A DNA stretch of 64,000 nt from Candidatus Cloacimonadota bacterium (GCA_019429305.1 JAHYIR010000001.1:1-64000), one strand, 5' to 3'; positions 18,010 to 27,096 are shown, numbered from the stretch's first letter. Notes: generated from the sequence alone by a model not told the origin. Numbers and translations are program-made.

Positions 18010-19326
18010 ATGGCATTAGAAGTGATGAAATCTAAAATTGCCAAAATGCAAGAGAAACACAACATATTATTAGAGTACTCCTTTGATGTAGTTGAGTTGG
18101 ATAAAGGATACGCCAATCGCTATCTGCGGGTAGATCTAATGAAAAAAGAGGTCACTATTCAACTGGTTACCGAACAGATGAAGGATCTTTGGGTTGGAGG
18201 AAAAGGGTTTGATCTTTGGTTAACTTTTAAGGAGATTACCCCTCAAACTCGTTGGGATAGTCCAGAGAACCCTATTTGCTTCTCGCCGGGTCCTTTAGGT
18301 GGTACTACATCTTTTCCGGGTTCCGGGAAAACCTTAGTTACAGCAATATCGCCACTGACCAATATTATGATCGACAGTAATGTCGGTGGATATTTTGGAC
18401 CTTATTTGAAATTTGCTGGATTTGATGCTTTGTTGGTCATAGGGAAAGCAGAAGAAGATGTTGTATTGGTTATTGATGCTGCCAAAGGGAAGATCAGGAT
18501 TGAAACAGCTCCGGAAGAACATCTCGATTCACATATCTTAGCTGAAGAGCTAACTGAGATGTACGCAGATAATGAGTTAGACAAACGTAATGTTGCTGTA
18601 GTTTCTTCTGGTAGTGCTGCCGCTTATTCTCGAATAGCTATGCTTAACTTCTCATTCTGGGATTGGAGAAGAGGAGTAACGAGGTTTAAGCAGGCCGGAC
18701 GTGGTGGCATTGGCATGGTATTTCGTGATAAAGGATTGAAAGCTATAGTAGCCAAGAACCTTGATATAACTCCCGCTTGGCGTATTGAAGAGAGCAAAGT
18801 TGCCCATCTGTTACGTCCTGAAAAGATATCTATTCAAGAAGATGAAGGAGATATAACCAAGATTATAGACATAATCAATAAATGGCATAAAGATGAGGAA
18901 TATGTCATAGAGATGATGCAGGACATCCAACAAGAGTTCAGACATATATCTCAGACAGCGATTGATCTGATCAATAAAGAGACCGGCAAACCTAAAGCTT
19001 ACCTTTATCATATAGCAACTTTCTATAAATCACTCTCCTTGGATGAAAAAGGAGAATTAAATATTCAGGTCTGTATGGGAACTACCTGTCATGTAAAAGG
19101 TGCTGCCCGAATTATTGACCGTTTCGAACAGATCTTAGGTATTAAGTGTGGTGAAACAACGAAAGATAAAAAATACTCCTTAGAAGCTGTTGCTTGTCTG
19201 GGTGCTTGCAGTATTGCGCCGGTCATCAAAATTGGTGAAAAGGTAGTAGGTAATGTACAGGTAAAAGATGTCGAACGGTTGATCAAAGACCCTGAAACAG
19301 ATCAAAGAGAAGGAGAACAGAAATGA
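18010..19326 (+). CDS. Fusion: aldehyde ferredoxin oxidoreductase N-terminal domain + NuoE-like [2Fe-2S] subunit
   Basis: 438 residues. After a ~32-residue leader, residues 33-255 are an AOR N-terminal (pterin-binding) domain: GYANRYLRVDL, GGKGFDLWL, FSPGPLGGTTSFPGSGKTLV, SNVGGYFGPYLKFAGFDALLV and RGGIGMVFRDKGLKAIV. AOR domains 2-3 do not follow. Instead residues ~275-430 are a NuoE/HydC thioredoxin-like domain with C355, C360 (CX4C) and C396, C400 (CX3C) for a [2Fe-2S] cluster. The missing AOR part is in the third gene of the operon. The protein probably contributes part of a tungsto- or molybdopterin site plus an electron-relay cluster. Its stop overlaps the next start; strong AAGGAGG site. 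Cytoplasmic. Confidence 0.85.
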   Translation: MALEVMKSKIAKMQEKHNILLEYSFDVVELDKGYANRYLRVDLMKKEVTIQLVTEQMKDLWVGGKGFDLWLTFKEITPQTRWDSPENPICFSPGPLGGTTSFPGSGKTLVTAISPLTNIMIDSNVGGYFGPYLKFAGFDALLVIGKAEEDVVLVIDAAKGKIRIETAPEEHLDSHILAEELTEMYADNELDKRNVAVVSSGSAAAYSRIAMLNFSFWDWRRGVTRFKQAGRGGIGMVFRDKGLKAIVAKNLDITPAWRIEESKVAHLLRPEKISIQEDEGDITKIIDIINKWHKDEEYVIEMMQDIQQEFRHISQTAIDLINKETGKPKAYLYHIATFYKSLSLDEKGELNIQVCMGTTCHVKGAARIIDRFEQILGIKCGETTKDKKYSLEAVACLGACSIAPVIKIGEKVVGNVQVKDVERLIKDPETDQREGEQK

Positions 19327-21209
19327 TGAAGAATATAAGTATTGATGATCTGACAAAAATTGCCGGTTCTGAAAAAGAGCGCTGGGCAAATTATAAAGGG
19401 ATGTTGATGGTCTGTACTGGTACAGGTTGCGTTTCTGCCGGTGGTATGACGATTAGAGATAAGTTCGTGGAGGAACTTAAAAAACATAATCTTTCGGAAG
19501 ACTATCTGACTGTTGGAACAGGTTGTAACGGATTCTGTGCCGTTGGTCCTATCTGTGTAGTGCAACCGGATGGGATCTTTTATCAAAAACTAAAATTGAA
19601 AGATGTGGAAGAGATAGTTGAATCCCACCTTAGTAATGGTGTTGTAGTAGAGAGATGCCTGCATAAAGATCCACTCAGCGGTGAAGTTAATGAAAAGATG
19701 AAAGATATCCAGTTCTTTACTAAGCAGTATTTAATAGCATTAAGAAACAAAGGGTTAATTGACCCGGAGAATATTGATCATTACATAGCTCGTGATGGAT
19801 ATCAGGGACTAAAGAAAGCTCTGACAGAACTTACACCACAAGATATTATCGATTTAGTTAAGAAATCTGCTATTCGCGGAAGAGGAGGCGGTGGTTTCCC
19901 TGCAGGTTGGAAATGGGAAACTGCTTATAAAACTGCCCAAAATAAGAATGAAGAAATCTATATAGTCTGTAATGCAGACGAAGGGGATCCCGGTGCCTAT
20001 ATGGACCGAAGTATAATTGAAACTGATCCTCATACTGTTCTGGAAGGGATGATAATCGGAGCTATAGCTGTGGGTGCGAAAGAGGGATTTATCTATATCC
20101 GAAAAGAATACCCACTGGCAATGGAGAGATTGCAGAAGGCGATTGAACAAGCCCGAGAATATGGGTTACTTGGGAAAAATATCCTCCAAAAGGGTATCGA
20201 CTTTGATATTCATATCCATCGTGGAGCCGGAGCATTTGTCTGTGGTGAATCGAGTGCTTTAATGGCTTCGATGTCTGGTATGGCAGGTGAGCCGCGAGCC
20301 AAGTATGTTCATAATGTTGAAGTTGGTTATCGTGATAAACCGACAGTTCTTAATAATGTGGAAACATGGGCTAATATTCCGGTAATAATCACTAAAGGAG
20401 CTGAATGGTTTGCCCAAATAGGTAGCGGAGATGTTAGCGAGAACCCTTGGAATGGTTCTTCCGGTACCAAGGTTTTCTCTTTAGTAGGGGATATTCACAA
20501 TACCGGTTTAGTTGAAGTCCCTATGGGTATAACCTTGAGAGAGATTATCGAAGAAATTGGCGGAGGAATACCTAATAATAGAGAGTTTAAGGCAGTACAA
20601 ACAGGAGGTCCTTCCGGTGGTTGTTTGCCAGCTAGTAAACTCGATATGCCGGTTGACTTTGATTCTTTAACTGCTGCAGGTTCAATGATGGGTTCCGGTG
20701 GAATGATTGTTATGGATGACAAAACCTGTATGGTGGATGTAGCGAGATACTTTGTCGATTTCCTGATAGATGAATCTTGCGGAAAGTGTACACCATGCCG
20801 TGAGGGGCTATTTGCTCTGAATAAGATTCTTACGAGAATTTGCAACGGCGAAGGAAAAGAACAAGATCTCGAGGAGTTAAGGTCATTATCGGATACTATC
20901 AGAGATGCCAGCTTATGCCAGTTAGGAGGATCGGCTCCCAATCCTGTACTAAGTACAATGAACTATTTCATGGATGAATATATCGAACATATTCGAGAAA
21001 GAAAGTGTCGTGCCGGAGTTTGTAAACCACTGATCAAATATTCTATCAGTGAAGAGCACTGCACCGGTTGTACGTTATGTGCCCGCAATTGCCCTGTAGC
21101 TGCTATAACAGGTGAAACCAAGAAATTGCATGTTATAGATCAAGAAAAATGTATTAAATGTGGTATCTGCTACGAAGTTTGTAATTTTAATGCTGTGGAG
21201 GTGAAATAA
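19323..21209 (+). CDS. NuoF/HydB-like NADH:FMN subunit with extra [2Fe-2S] and ferredoxin domains
   Basis: 628 residues, laid out like HydB of bifurcating hydrogenases and NADP-reducing complexes. N-terminal thioredoxin-like [2Fe-2S] domain (C31, C36, C68, C72); NuoF core with RGRGGGGFPAGWKWE near residue 185 (NADH/FMN glycine-rich loop) and CNADEGDPGAYMDR; SLBB region; [4Fe-4S] ligands C486, C489, C492 and C532; C-terminal two-cluster ferredoxin (C580/583/586/590, C610/613/616/620). This is where NAD+ or NADH would meet the flavin. A tandem ATG (19323, 19326) is possible for the start; AGAAGGAG upstream. Overlaps both neighbours, so stoichiometric expression with them is likely. Confidence 0.93.
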   Translation: MMKNISIDDLTKIAGSEKERWANYKGMLMVCTGTGCVSAGGMTIRDKFVEELKKHNLSEDYLTVGTGCNGFCAVGPICVVQPDGIFYQKLKLKDVEEIVESHLSNGVVVERCLHKDPLSGEVNEKMKDIQFFTKQYLIALRNKGLIDPENIDHYIARDGYQGLKKALTELTPQDIIDLVKKSAIRGRGGGGFPAGWKWETAYKTAQNKNEEIYIVCNADEGDPGAYMDRSIIETDPHTVLEGMIIGAIAVGAKEGFIYIRKEYPLAMERLQKAIEQAREYGLLGKNILQKGIDFDIHIHRGAGAFVCGESSALMASMSGMAGEPRAKYVHNVEVGYRDKPTVLNNVETWANIPVIITKGAEWFAQIGSGDVSENPWNGSSGTKVFSLVGDIHNTGLVEVPMGITLREIIEEIGGGIPNNREFKAVQTGGPSGGCLPASKLDMPVDFDSLTAAGSMMGSGGMIVMDDKTCMVDVARYFVDFLIDESCGKCTPCREGLFALNKILTRICNGEGKEQDLEELRSLSDTIRDASLCQLGGSAPNPVLSTMNYFMDEYIEHIRERKCRAGVCKPLIKYSISEEHCTGCTLCARNCPVAAITGETKKLHVIDQEKCIKCGICYEVCNFNAVEVK

Positions 21210-23209
21210 TGAGTAATCAAATGGTCACAATACTGGTAAATGATAGAAAAGAACTGCAAGTTCAACTGGATACTTTTTTACTTAAACCAATATTAGCTGC
21301 TGGAATAGTAGTTCCTACATTATGTTATCACAAAGACTTAACTCCGGACGGTTCTTGTAGATTGTGTGTATGTGAGATAGAAGTGAAAGGGAAGAGAAGG
21401 TTAGTCACCTCTTGTAATTACCCTGTTAGGGAAAACATCAAAGTTTGGACAGATTCAGAGCGAGTTAAACAGCATCGCCAGAAACTAGCTGAGATGTATT
21501 TAGGTAGATGGCCAAATGTCAAAGTGGTACAAGATGCTGCTAAACAATGCGGAGTAACTGACGGATCAAAATTCAGAAGTGAGTTGACAGAAGAAAGCGA
21601 TAAAGCATGTATCTTATGTGGTAAGTGTGTCCGTGCGTGTAAAGAATTCATCTTGGAAAGAATAATAGATTTTGCCGGAAGAGGAATAAAGCGTCATATA
21701 ACTATGCCTTTTGGACAGGTAGATAAACACTGTATCGGCTGTACTTCATGTGCTTATGTCTGCCCAACCGGAGCTATAGAGATCATTGATGATATGAATC
21801 ATCCCGTTGATCCAAAACTCATTCGTGATCACGGAATGAAGGTCAATGCCGAAATGGCAACTCTTGATAGCCATCAATGTTGCATGCGTGAAGTGGGAAC
21901 AGCAAATATCGTAGAGGTTATGGACCGATATGATCTGTTACCGGTTCATAATTTCAAGTATGGTTCTCATCCCGATACACCCAAAACAGATTCCATCGTT
22001 TTGAGGAAGAAGTATTTTACTCAGGAACATGCAGATGCCTGTTGGCGTGGTTGTTCTATGGCTTGCTCTAAGGCAGTAGATGGATTTGAATTGAAAACAG
22101 GTCCTTATAAGGGAGACAAAGTTGTAGTTGATGGACCGGAATATGAAACAGCAGCAGGTTGTACGAATATGGGTTGTTTCGATCCCGATTTTGTTGTAGA
22201 ATTCAATTTCTACTGCGATACTTACGGAATTGATACAATATCCATGGCAACAGCAACTGCCTTTGCTATGGAATGTTATGAAGCTGGGATACTCACAAAA
22301 GAGGATACCGGAGGCAAAGAACTCAATTTCGGCAACGGAGATGCAGTTCTGGAATGCTTGCATGAGATGTCACGCGGAGAAGGTTTCGGAGTAGAATTGG
22401 GACAGGGCATTAGATATCTGAAAGAAAAGCTCCAGAAGAAATATCCTGATAGAGCTCAATGGTTGCACGATATTGGTATGGAAGTAAAAGGTCTCGAGTA
22501 TTCGGAATATGTCAGCAAAGAATCATTAGCCCAACAGGGTGGTTATGCTATGGCTGTTAAAGGTCCTCAGCACGATGAAGCTTGGCTGATCTTTATGGAT
22601 ATGGTCAATAACCAAATACCGACATTCGAGGATAAAGCAGAAGCGTTATATTATTTCCCGCTGTTCAGAACTTGGTTTGGCTTGATGGGTCTCTGTAAAA
22701 TTGTCTGGAACGATGTAGTCCCTGCCGACAATGCAAAAAAATATCCGCCGCAAGTAGCGGCAAAAATACCAGATCACGTAGAAAATTACTGGAAGTTCTT
22801 TGAAGGGATGACTGGTAAGGAGCTCGATGAACAGAAGATGTTAGATCAGTCAGCAAGAGTTCATAACTTGCAAAGAGTTATGAGCGTTATGATGGGTTAT
22901 GGCAAAAGAGAAGATGACATGCCACCTTACAGGGCTATGGGTCCTGTTACAGAGGAGGAATACCTATCCAGAGAAGATCGTTATGATAAACAACTTCAAG
23001 AAAATCTGGGAGTAGATCCGACAAAACTATCCCTAACAGAAAAGATGGAGATGACCCGTAAACATCGCTTTGATCAATATAATAAGTTAATGGATGCTGC
23101 CTATGAAAGACGTGGTTGGAATAAGCAAGGAATTCCTAAAATAGAGAGATTACAAGAATTAGGAATAGATCTGCCTGAATTAGTCGAGATTGTTCGACCA
23201 TTTCAATAG
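21209..23209 (+). CDS. Fusion: NuoG-type iron-sulfur domain + aldehyde ferredoxin oxidoreductase C-terminal domains
   Basis: 666 residues. Residues 1-200: [2Fe-2S] domain (C39, C50, C53, C69) and two [4Fe-4S] clusters (C134/137/140/144, C175/178/181/185). The HisCys3 segment usual between them in NuoG is not evident. Residues ~230-640: AOR domains 2-3, with ACWRGCSMAC (C278, C282, C286), GIDTISMATATAFAMECYE, GEGFGVELGQGIRYLKEKL, VKGLEYSEY and FGLMGLC (C496, equivalent of the fourth cluster Cys). No AOR N-terminal domain; that is in the first gene. The two halves presumably assemble into one AOR-like active centre wired to NuoE/F. ATG overlaps the preceding TAA. Confidence 0.88.
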   Translation: MSNQMVTILVNDRKELQVQLDTFLLKPILAAGIVVPTLCYHKDLTPDGSCRLCVCEIEVKGKRRLVTSCNYPVRENIKVWTDSERVKQHRQKLAEMYLGRWPNVKVVQDAAKQCGVTDGSKFRSELTEESDKACILCGKCVRACKEFILERIIDFAGRGIKRHITMPFGQVDKHCIGCTSCAYVCPTGAIEIIDDMNHPVDPKLIRDHGMKVNAEMATLDSHQCCMREVGTANIVEVMDRYDLLPVHNFKYGSHPDTPKTDSIVLRKKYFTQEHADACWRGCSMACSKAVDGFELKTGPYKGDKVVVDGPEYETAAGCTNMGCFDPDFVVEFNFYCDTYGIDTISMATATAFAMECYEAGILTKEDTGGKELNFGNGDAVLECLHEMSRGEGFGVELGQGIRYLKEKLQKKYPDRAQWLHDIGMEVKGLEYSEYVSKESLAQQGGYAMAVKGPQHDEAWLIFMDMVNNQIPTFEDKAEALYYFPLFRTWFGLMGLCKIVWNDVVPADNAKKYPPQVAAKIPDHVENYWKFFEGMTGKELDEQKMLDQSARVHNLQRVMSVMMGYGKREDDMPPYRAMGPVTEEEYLSREDRYDKQLQENLGVDPTKLSLTEKMEMTRKHRFDQYNKLMDAAYERRGWNKQGIPKIERLQELGIDLPELVEIVRPFQ

Positions 23210-23287
23210 ATCAGAGAAAAGGTACAGATTGAAGTCTAAGTTACATAAAAAAAGGAAAAGAATAAAACCGATCAGGGGTAGAGTGCG

Positions 23288-23896
23288 ATGAATATCGAAG
23301 ATTTATTCTTAAGAAATGTTCCCAAGATGAGAGAGAAGCTAAAAGCCAACAAGGTTGGTATAGCAGGGTGTGGTGGTTTAGGAACCAATATAGCTGTTAG
23401 TCTTGTCAGAGCAGGCATTGGTGAGATACTTCTTGCTGACTTCGATAAAGTGGAACTATCTAATCTAAATCGTCAGTATTTCTTTTTGGATGATATAGGT
23501 AAAATGAAGACCGAAGCATTAAAAGAAATCATACAGCGGATAAATCCGGAAGTGAAGATAACGACGATAAATGAAGAACTTACTCCCCAAAATGTCGTAG
23601 AGATTTTCTCTGATATAGATGTAATGGTAGAAGCGTTTGACTTGGCAGACAGAAAGTACTGGCTCATTGACAGCTGGTCTCGTCATCACAAAGAGATCCC
23701 ATTGGTATGTGGTAGCGGAGTAGCCGGTTATGGCAAGAGCAACGAATTAAAAATGGTTCGTATCGGTAATCTCTATGTCTGTGGTGATCAAAGATCAGAT
23801 ATGAAAGATGGACTCTGCTCTGCCCGAGTTGCGTTAGTTGCCAATATGCAGGCAAATACAGTCATTGAGATCATCATGCAGAAGGAGTTTAAATGA
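23288..23896 (+). CDS. ThiF/MoeB-family adenylyltransferase (short form)
   Basis: 202 residues. E1-like Rossmann fold: VGIAGCGGLGTNIAVSLVRAGIG, then ADFDKVELSNLNRQYF (Asp and the ATP-binding NxNRQ) and the acidic DLADRK. These enzymes adenylate the C-terminal GlyGly of a ThiS/MoaD carrier. The next gene, overlapping by four bases, encodes just such a carrier. Because it lies 78 bp after the AOR fusion operon, a role in sulfur transfer for the tungsto/molybdopterin is favoured over thiamine synthesis, for which no thiG or thiH is nearby; that is inference. CX2C zinc pairs typical of MoeB are not seen. Confidence 0.87.
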   Translation: MNIEDLFLRNVPKMREKLKANKVGIAGCGGLGTNIAVSLVRAGIGEILLADFDKVELSNLNRQYFFLDDIGKMKTEALKEIIQRINPEVKITTINEELTPQNVVEIFSDIDVMVEAFDLADRKYWLIDSWSRHHKEIPLVCGSGVAGYGKSNELKMVRIGNLYVCGDQRSDMKDGLCSARVALVANMQANTVIEIIMQKEFK

Positions 23897-24093
23897 TAAC
23901 TATCAATAATAGAGATAAACTAAACTGGCAACAGGATCTGACAATAAAAGATATACTAAAAAAAATGAATTATGATTATAGTTTGATCAGTATTTATCTG
24001 AACGAAGAATATGTACCACCGGAAGAATATGAAAGTAGAGAAATCCCTGATGATTCTTCTGTGCAGATCATACATCTGGCACATGGTGGGTGA
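23893..24093 (+). CDS. MoaD/ThiS-like sulfur carrier protein
   Basis: 66 residues with a beta-grasp pattern and a C-terminal HLAHGG, the diglycine that is adenylated and thiocarboxylated in this family. Start overlaps the ThiF-like stop (ATGA). Length and ending suit either ThiS or a small MoaD; placement after the AOR genes suggests delivery of dithiolene sulfur to the pterin. No terminator is evident before the convergent gene 22 bp on. Confidence 0.85.
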   Translation: MITINNRDKLNWQQDLTIKDILKKMNYDYSLISIYLNEEYVPPEEYESREIPDDSSVQIIHLAHGG

Positions 24094-24115
24094 TTAACAA
24101 AGCTTAGGGTTTTAT

Positions 24116-26131
24116 TTAGTTAAAGAAGAACCAACGAATTCCTAAATTCCAGTGAATCCCGGCTACAGGATAACCAAAGACTGCATCTGTCTCCAGAAGA
24201 TTCTTAGCATCTGCCTGAATATCGAATAATCTAGTGATGCTGATTCTAATATAACCATCAAGGACATTAGTTGCCGGTACTTTACGGATTGGCGTATAGT
24301 ACTCTTCTGTATGAAGATATATCAATCCTGCTGTAATAGCATTATTATGCAGTAGGTTATAACGGCATTCCAGATTTGTTTTACCATACCAACGAGGCAG
24401 ATAATCGAGTTCATTATTCACATTTGACGTCACAAAACCAGCTAATAACCAATCGGTAACTCCCAAGCTTTGGGTCACTTCAAATTCTCCACTTACATAA
24501 GGTGTAGATAAATCTACAGTCTTTTCATTTCCTGAACTTATCAGTTCTTCTTCCGGATCAAGAAAATCATCCAAGTAATGATATGATAATCCGTATTGCC
24601 TCTGTTTCCTCTGCCCAAATGATGTTTTGAAGTGCCCAAATGATGTATTGATATTCAATGTTGCATAAAGATCGTTTTTGATCAGTGTACTAACACTATT
24701 TTGTTGATTGAATCTCGGTTCACTATCTAACAATCCTAGACCAACGGAGTACAATTCAGCTGGGTGGTAACTCAATTGGCTGTGGGAATGATAATTAAAT
24801 CCCATACCGGAAAATGCTTCTGTTTCAAATTTTATCTGATCACTACCGTAGCTATACCAGATTTTTCTTATATCTTTATGTTTTGTAGTCAGATATGGAT
24901 AACTAAAGAATTCTGTCTCATCAATATCAAAATATTCGTATTGGAGATTGATCCGGTGATTTCGCCAATGTAAAGTACGGTTGAGCAATAATTGATAAAG
25001 AGTCCTCTCTGGTCTTTCTATTTCTGGTATCTTACGGTATTCCATAGTTTCATACCTTAAACCTAAATTAAGATATGGATTTTCCCAAAATACTGAATGT
25101 TCATTGATCTTCTCTTCATAGGGAAGATTGGTAATATACTCATATTGGTTGCTGATTTTTACCGGCGGGATATCCTGACTGATAAAGAGAGAGTTCCAAT
25201 AGAACCTATGTCTTCCCAAAGGATATTTCAAGTTAATTGCTAAATTGGTGCTTTTTTCATTAACCCCCATCCAGAATCCATCCTGAAAAAGAAGCGTAGC
25301 CCAGATCTGCAGATCGTCAATGTTTAGAGCGTTGTTCTTTCCCAGATTGATATGAGCAAAGTCCATATCAAGAAACCCGATTCCTGCATAACCTTCAATA
25401 AAGGTAACAGGAAGAGTATATTCAGTTGAACTGAAAGACCAGCTATGTTTTGAAACATCTGCTTTATAAAGGGGATAGTAATTCTGGAAAATATGAGAAG
25501 ACAGAGTTTGTGACGGAATTATGGAAAAATTGTCTCTCTTGATATACGGTACTCTTCTCTGCCATGATATGATATGATAATTTTCACAATAAAATGGTTC
25601 GTTGACTAGATTCAAAGAATGATTGATCGGTTCTTGACGCGTATCAATGAATTTTTCTATCTTGTCCTGTAATCTTTCTATCTCTGCCGTATCTATCATG
25701 ATTGTGTCGGCTAAGGCGATCTCTTCGTCTATCTCCAAAAAATCAGGGATGAAATTGACTTCGACAGTTAACAACCCGATGGTCGGTTCATCGTCTCTGT
25801 AAGCCGGCTCAAAAGTCCATTCCATAACGTTAGCTATTGCCAGACTATCCAGTTCGGGGACAGATTCTATGATACCAATATAACCAATGGTACTGTCAGC
25901 CAGTACAGTAACCTCTAATACAACTCTGCCCATGATCAATTCATCTTGCAACTCTTGCGGATAATAAAGAGGGGTACGATTAATAACTTGCGGGGGGACA
26001 ATTTCCGAATTATCAAGTTGAGCGAGGATCTCGCATCTGATACAAGCATATAATTGAGTTGGGAAGATGTTAAGGATAATCGATAGTATTGTGATAAAGG
26101 TTAAAATGATCAGATACTTCTTCATAGCCAA
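24116..26131 (-). CDS. TonB C-terminal-like domain fused to an outer-membrane beta-barrel
   Basis: 671 residues. Signal peptide near residues 1-29 (MKKYLIILTFITILSIIL). Residues ~45-125 read as a TonB C-terminal domain (VINRTPLYYPQELQDELIMGRVVLEVTVLADSTIG, VMEWTFEPAYRDDEP). The remaining ~540 residues alternate polar and aromatic residues as in beta-barrels and end in a short strand closing on aromatic residues (LGIRWFFFN). This is the reverse of expectation, since TonB domains normally sit in a separate inner-membrane-anchored protein. A plug domain is not evident. Starts at 26131 or 26125 (two Met), within the end of the epimerase gene, so co-translated with it. Function unknown. Confidence 0.65.
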   Translation of the reverse strand: MAMKKYLIILTFITILSIILNIFPTQLYACIRCEILAQLDNSEIVPPQVINRTPLYYPQELQDELIMGRVVLEVTVLADSTIGYIGIIESVPELDSLAIANVMEWTFEPAYRDDEPTIGLLTVEVNFIPDFLEIDEEIALADTIMIDTAEIERLQDKIEKFIDTRQEPINHSLNLVNEPFYCENYHIISWQRRVPYIKRDNFSIIPSQTLSSHIFQNYYPLYKADVSKHSWSFSSTEYTLPVTFIEGYAGIGFLDMDFAHINLGKNNALNIDDLQIWATLLFQDGFWMGVNEKSTNLAINLKYPLGRHRFYWNSLFISQDIPPVKISNQYEYITNLPYEEKINEHSVFWENPYLNLGLRYETMEYRKIPEIERPERTLYQLLLNRTLHWRNHRINLQYEYFDIDETEFFSYPYLTTKHKDIRKIWYSYGSDQIKFETEAFSGMGFNYHSHSQLSYHPAELYSVGLGLLDSEPRFNQQNSVSTLIKNDLYATLNINTSFGHFKTSFGQRKQRQYGLSYHYLDDFLDPEEELISSGNEKTVDLSTPYVSGEFEVTQSLGVTDWLLAGFVTSNVNNELDYLPRWYGKTNLECRYNLLHNNAITAGLIYLHTEEYYTPIRKVPATNVLDGYIRISITRLFDIQADAKNLLETDAVFGYPVAGIHWNLGIRWFFFN

Positions 26132-27096
26132 CCCTGTTCCTTATACCACTCATAAGTTTGTCGCAACTCTTCTGTAAGGTTACTCTCTAAATCAAATCCG
26201 AGAGATTCTTTAGCTTTTCCAACGTCACAGATCCAATTTCCTTCTTTCATTTCTCTTACCTTCTGCAAATTGATCAAAGCAGCTCTCTTGCTTAACCCCC
26301 CTTTAACTTCTCCCCACAAGGCAACTGGATAGACAAGAAATTCAGGAATTCTAATACGTAAAGTTTTCTTTCCCATTGCTTTTTCTAAAGCGCTGATGAA
26401 ATCTTCCCAGCTATAAAATGAGCTGCAGGAAGCAAAAAAGATCTCATTAAAAGCTTGGGGATTATCGAAAGTTCTGTATACCATATCAACCAGACCGGAG
26501 ATATGAATGAGACTGATGTATCTCGGTCGAAAACCAATGATAAAAGATATACCGGAGCGAACGAGTTTAAAATACTGCAAGAAATCTGCATCTCCTGCAC
26601 CGAAAACAGAAGCAGGTCTGATTATTGTCCAATTCTTACGACAGTTATTCATTATCTCTTCTTCTGCCAGCAGTTTGCTTCTACCATAATAGCTGACAGG
26701 TAAACACTCCTCATGTTCTCTCTTCCCGGCAGTTCCTGTACATACTCCTGCTGCTGCCTGACTACTGATAAAGACGAATTGCTTGAGCGACTGGATCTCA
26801 TTGAATATTTTTACTAAATGGTTAGTAAGTTCAACGTTCTGTTGATAGAATTGCTGCCAGTTCTTACCTCGAGTTATGGCTGCGTTATGAACGATGATAT
26901 CTTGATCATGCAAAACAGATTTAACCTGTTCACTATCCCAATAGTCAACTTTAGTTGCTGTATAGTTTTTAGGTAATAAGGACAAATTGGCAGTGTGTCG
27001 GACTAAACCGGTAACCTGACACCCTTTTTCAAGGGAATATTTTACTAAGTTACTACCAACAAAACCATTGGCTCCGGTTATCGCGACTTTAAGCAT
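26122..27096 (-). CDS. NAD-dependent epimerase/dehydratase (extended SDR)
   Basis: 324 residues. Rossmann motif ITGANGFVGSNLVKYSLEKG at residues 6-25, IVHNAAITRG (NAA motif), FISSQAAAG (Ser) and SYYGRSKLLAEE, where Tyr and Lys are the catalytic YxxxK pair. Acts on nucleotide sugars or related hydroxy/keto compounds; substrate not evident. The 3' end overlaps the start of the barrel protein gene by 10 bp. 148 bp of unremarkable sequence separates it from the broken gene upstream. Confidence 0.9.
   Translation of the reverse strand: MLKVAITGANGFVGSNLVKYSLEKGCQVTGLVRHTANLSLLPKNYTATKVDYWDSEQVKSVLHDQDIIVHNAAITRGKNWQQFYQQNVELTNHLVKIFNEIQSLKQFVFISSQAAAGVCTGTAGKREHEECLPVSYYGRSKLLAEEEIMNNCRKNWTIIRPASVFGAGDADFLQYFKLVRSGISFIIGFRPRYISLIHISGLVDMVYRTFDNPQAFNEIFFASCSSFYSWEDFISALEKAMGKKTLRIRIPEFLVYPVALWGEVKGGLSKRAALINLQKVREMKEGNWICDVGKAKESLGFDLESNLTEELRQTYEWYKEQGWL

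Noticed and set aside
19854-20941. Open frames opposite the NuoF-like gene
   Set aside because: Shadow frames created by codon bias; Cys/Ser-rich low-complexity translations with no motif.
18010-23209. HydABC-type bifurcating [FeFe] hydrogenase
   Set aside because: NuoE/NuoF/NuoG-like parts match HydCBA, but the third protein has AOR domains and none of the H-cluster motifs (TSCCP, MPC, FxxCxGGC), so it is not a hydrogenase.
23288-24093. Thiamine biosynthesis ThiF-ThiS
   Set aside because: Family match is possible, but no other thiamine gene is nearby and the position after AOR genes favours pterin maturation; left unnamed.
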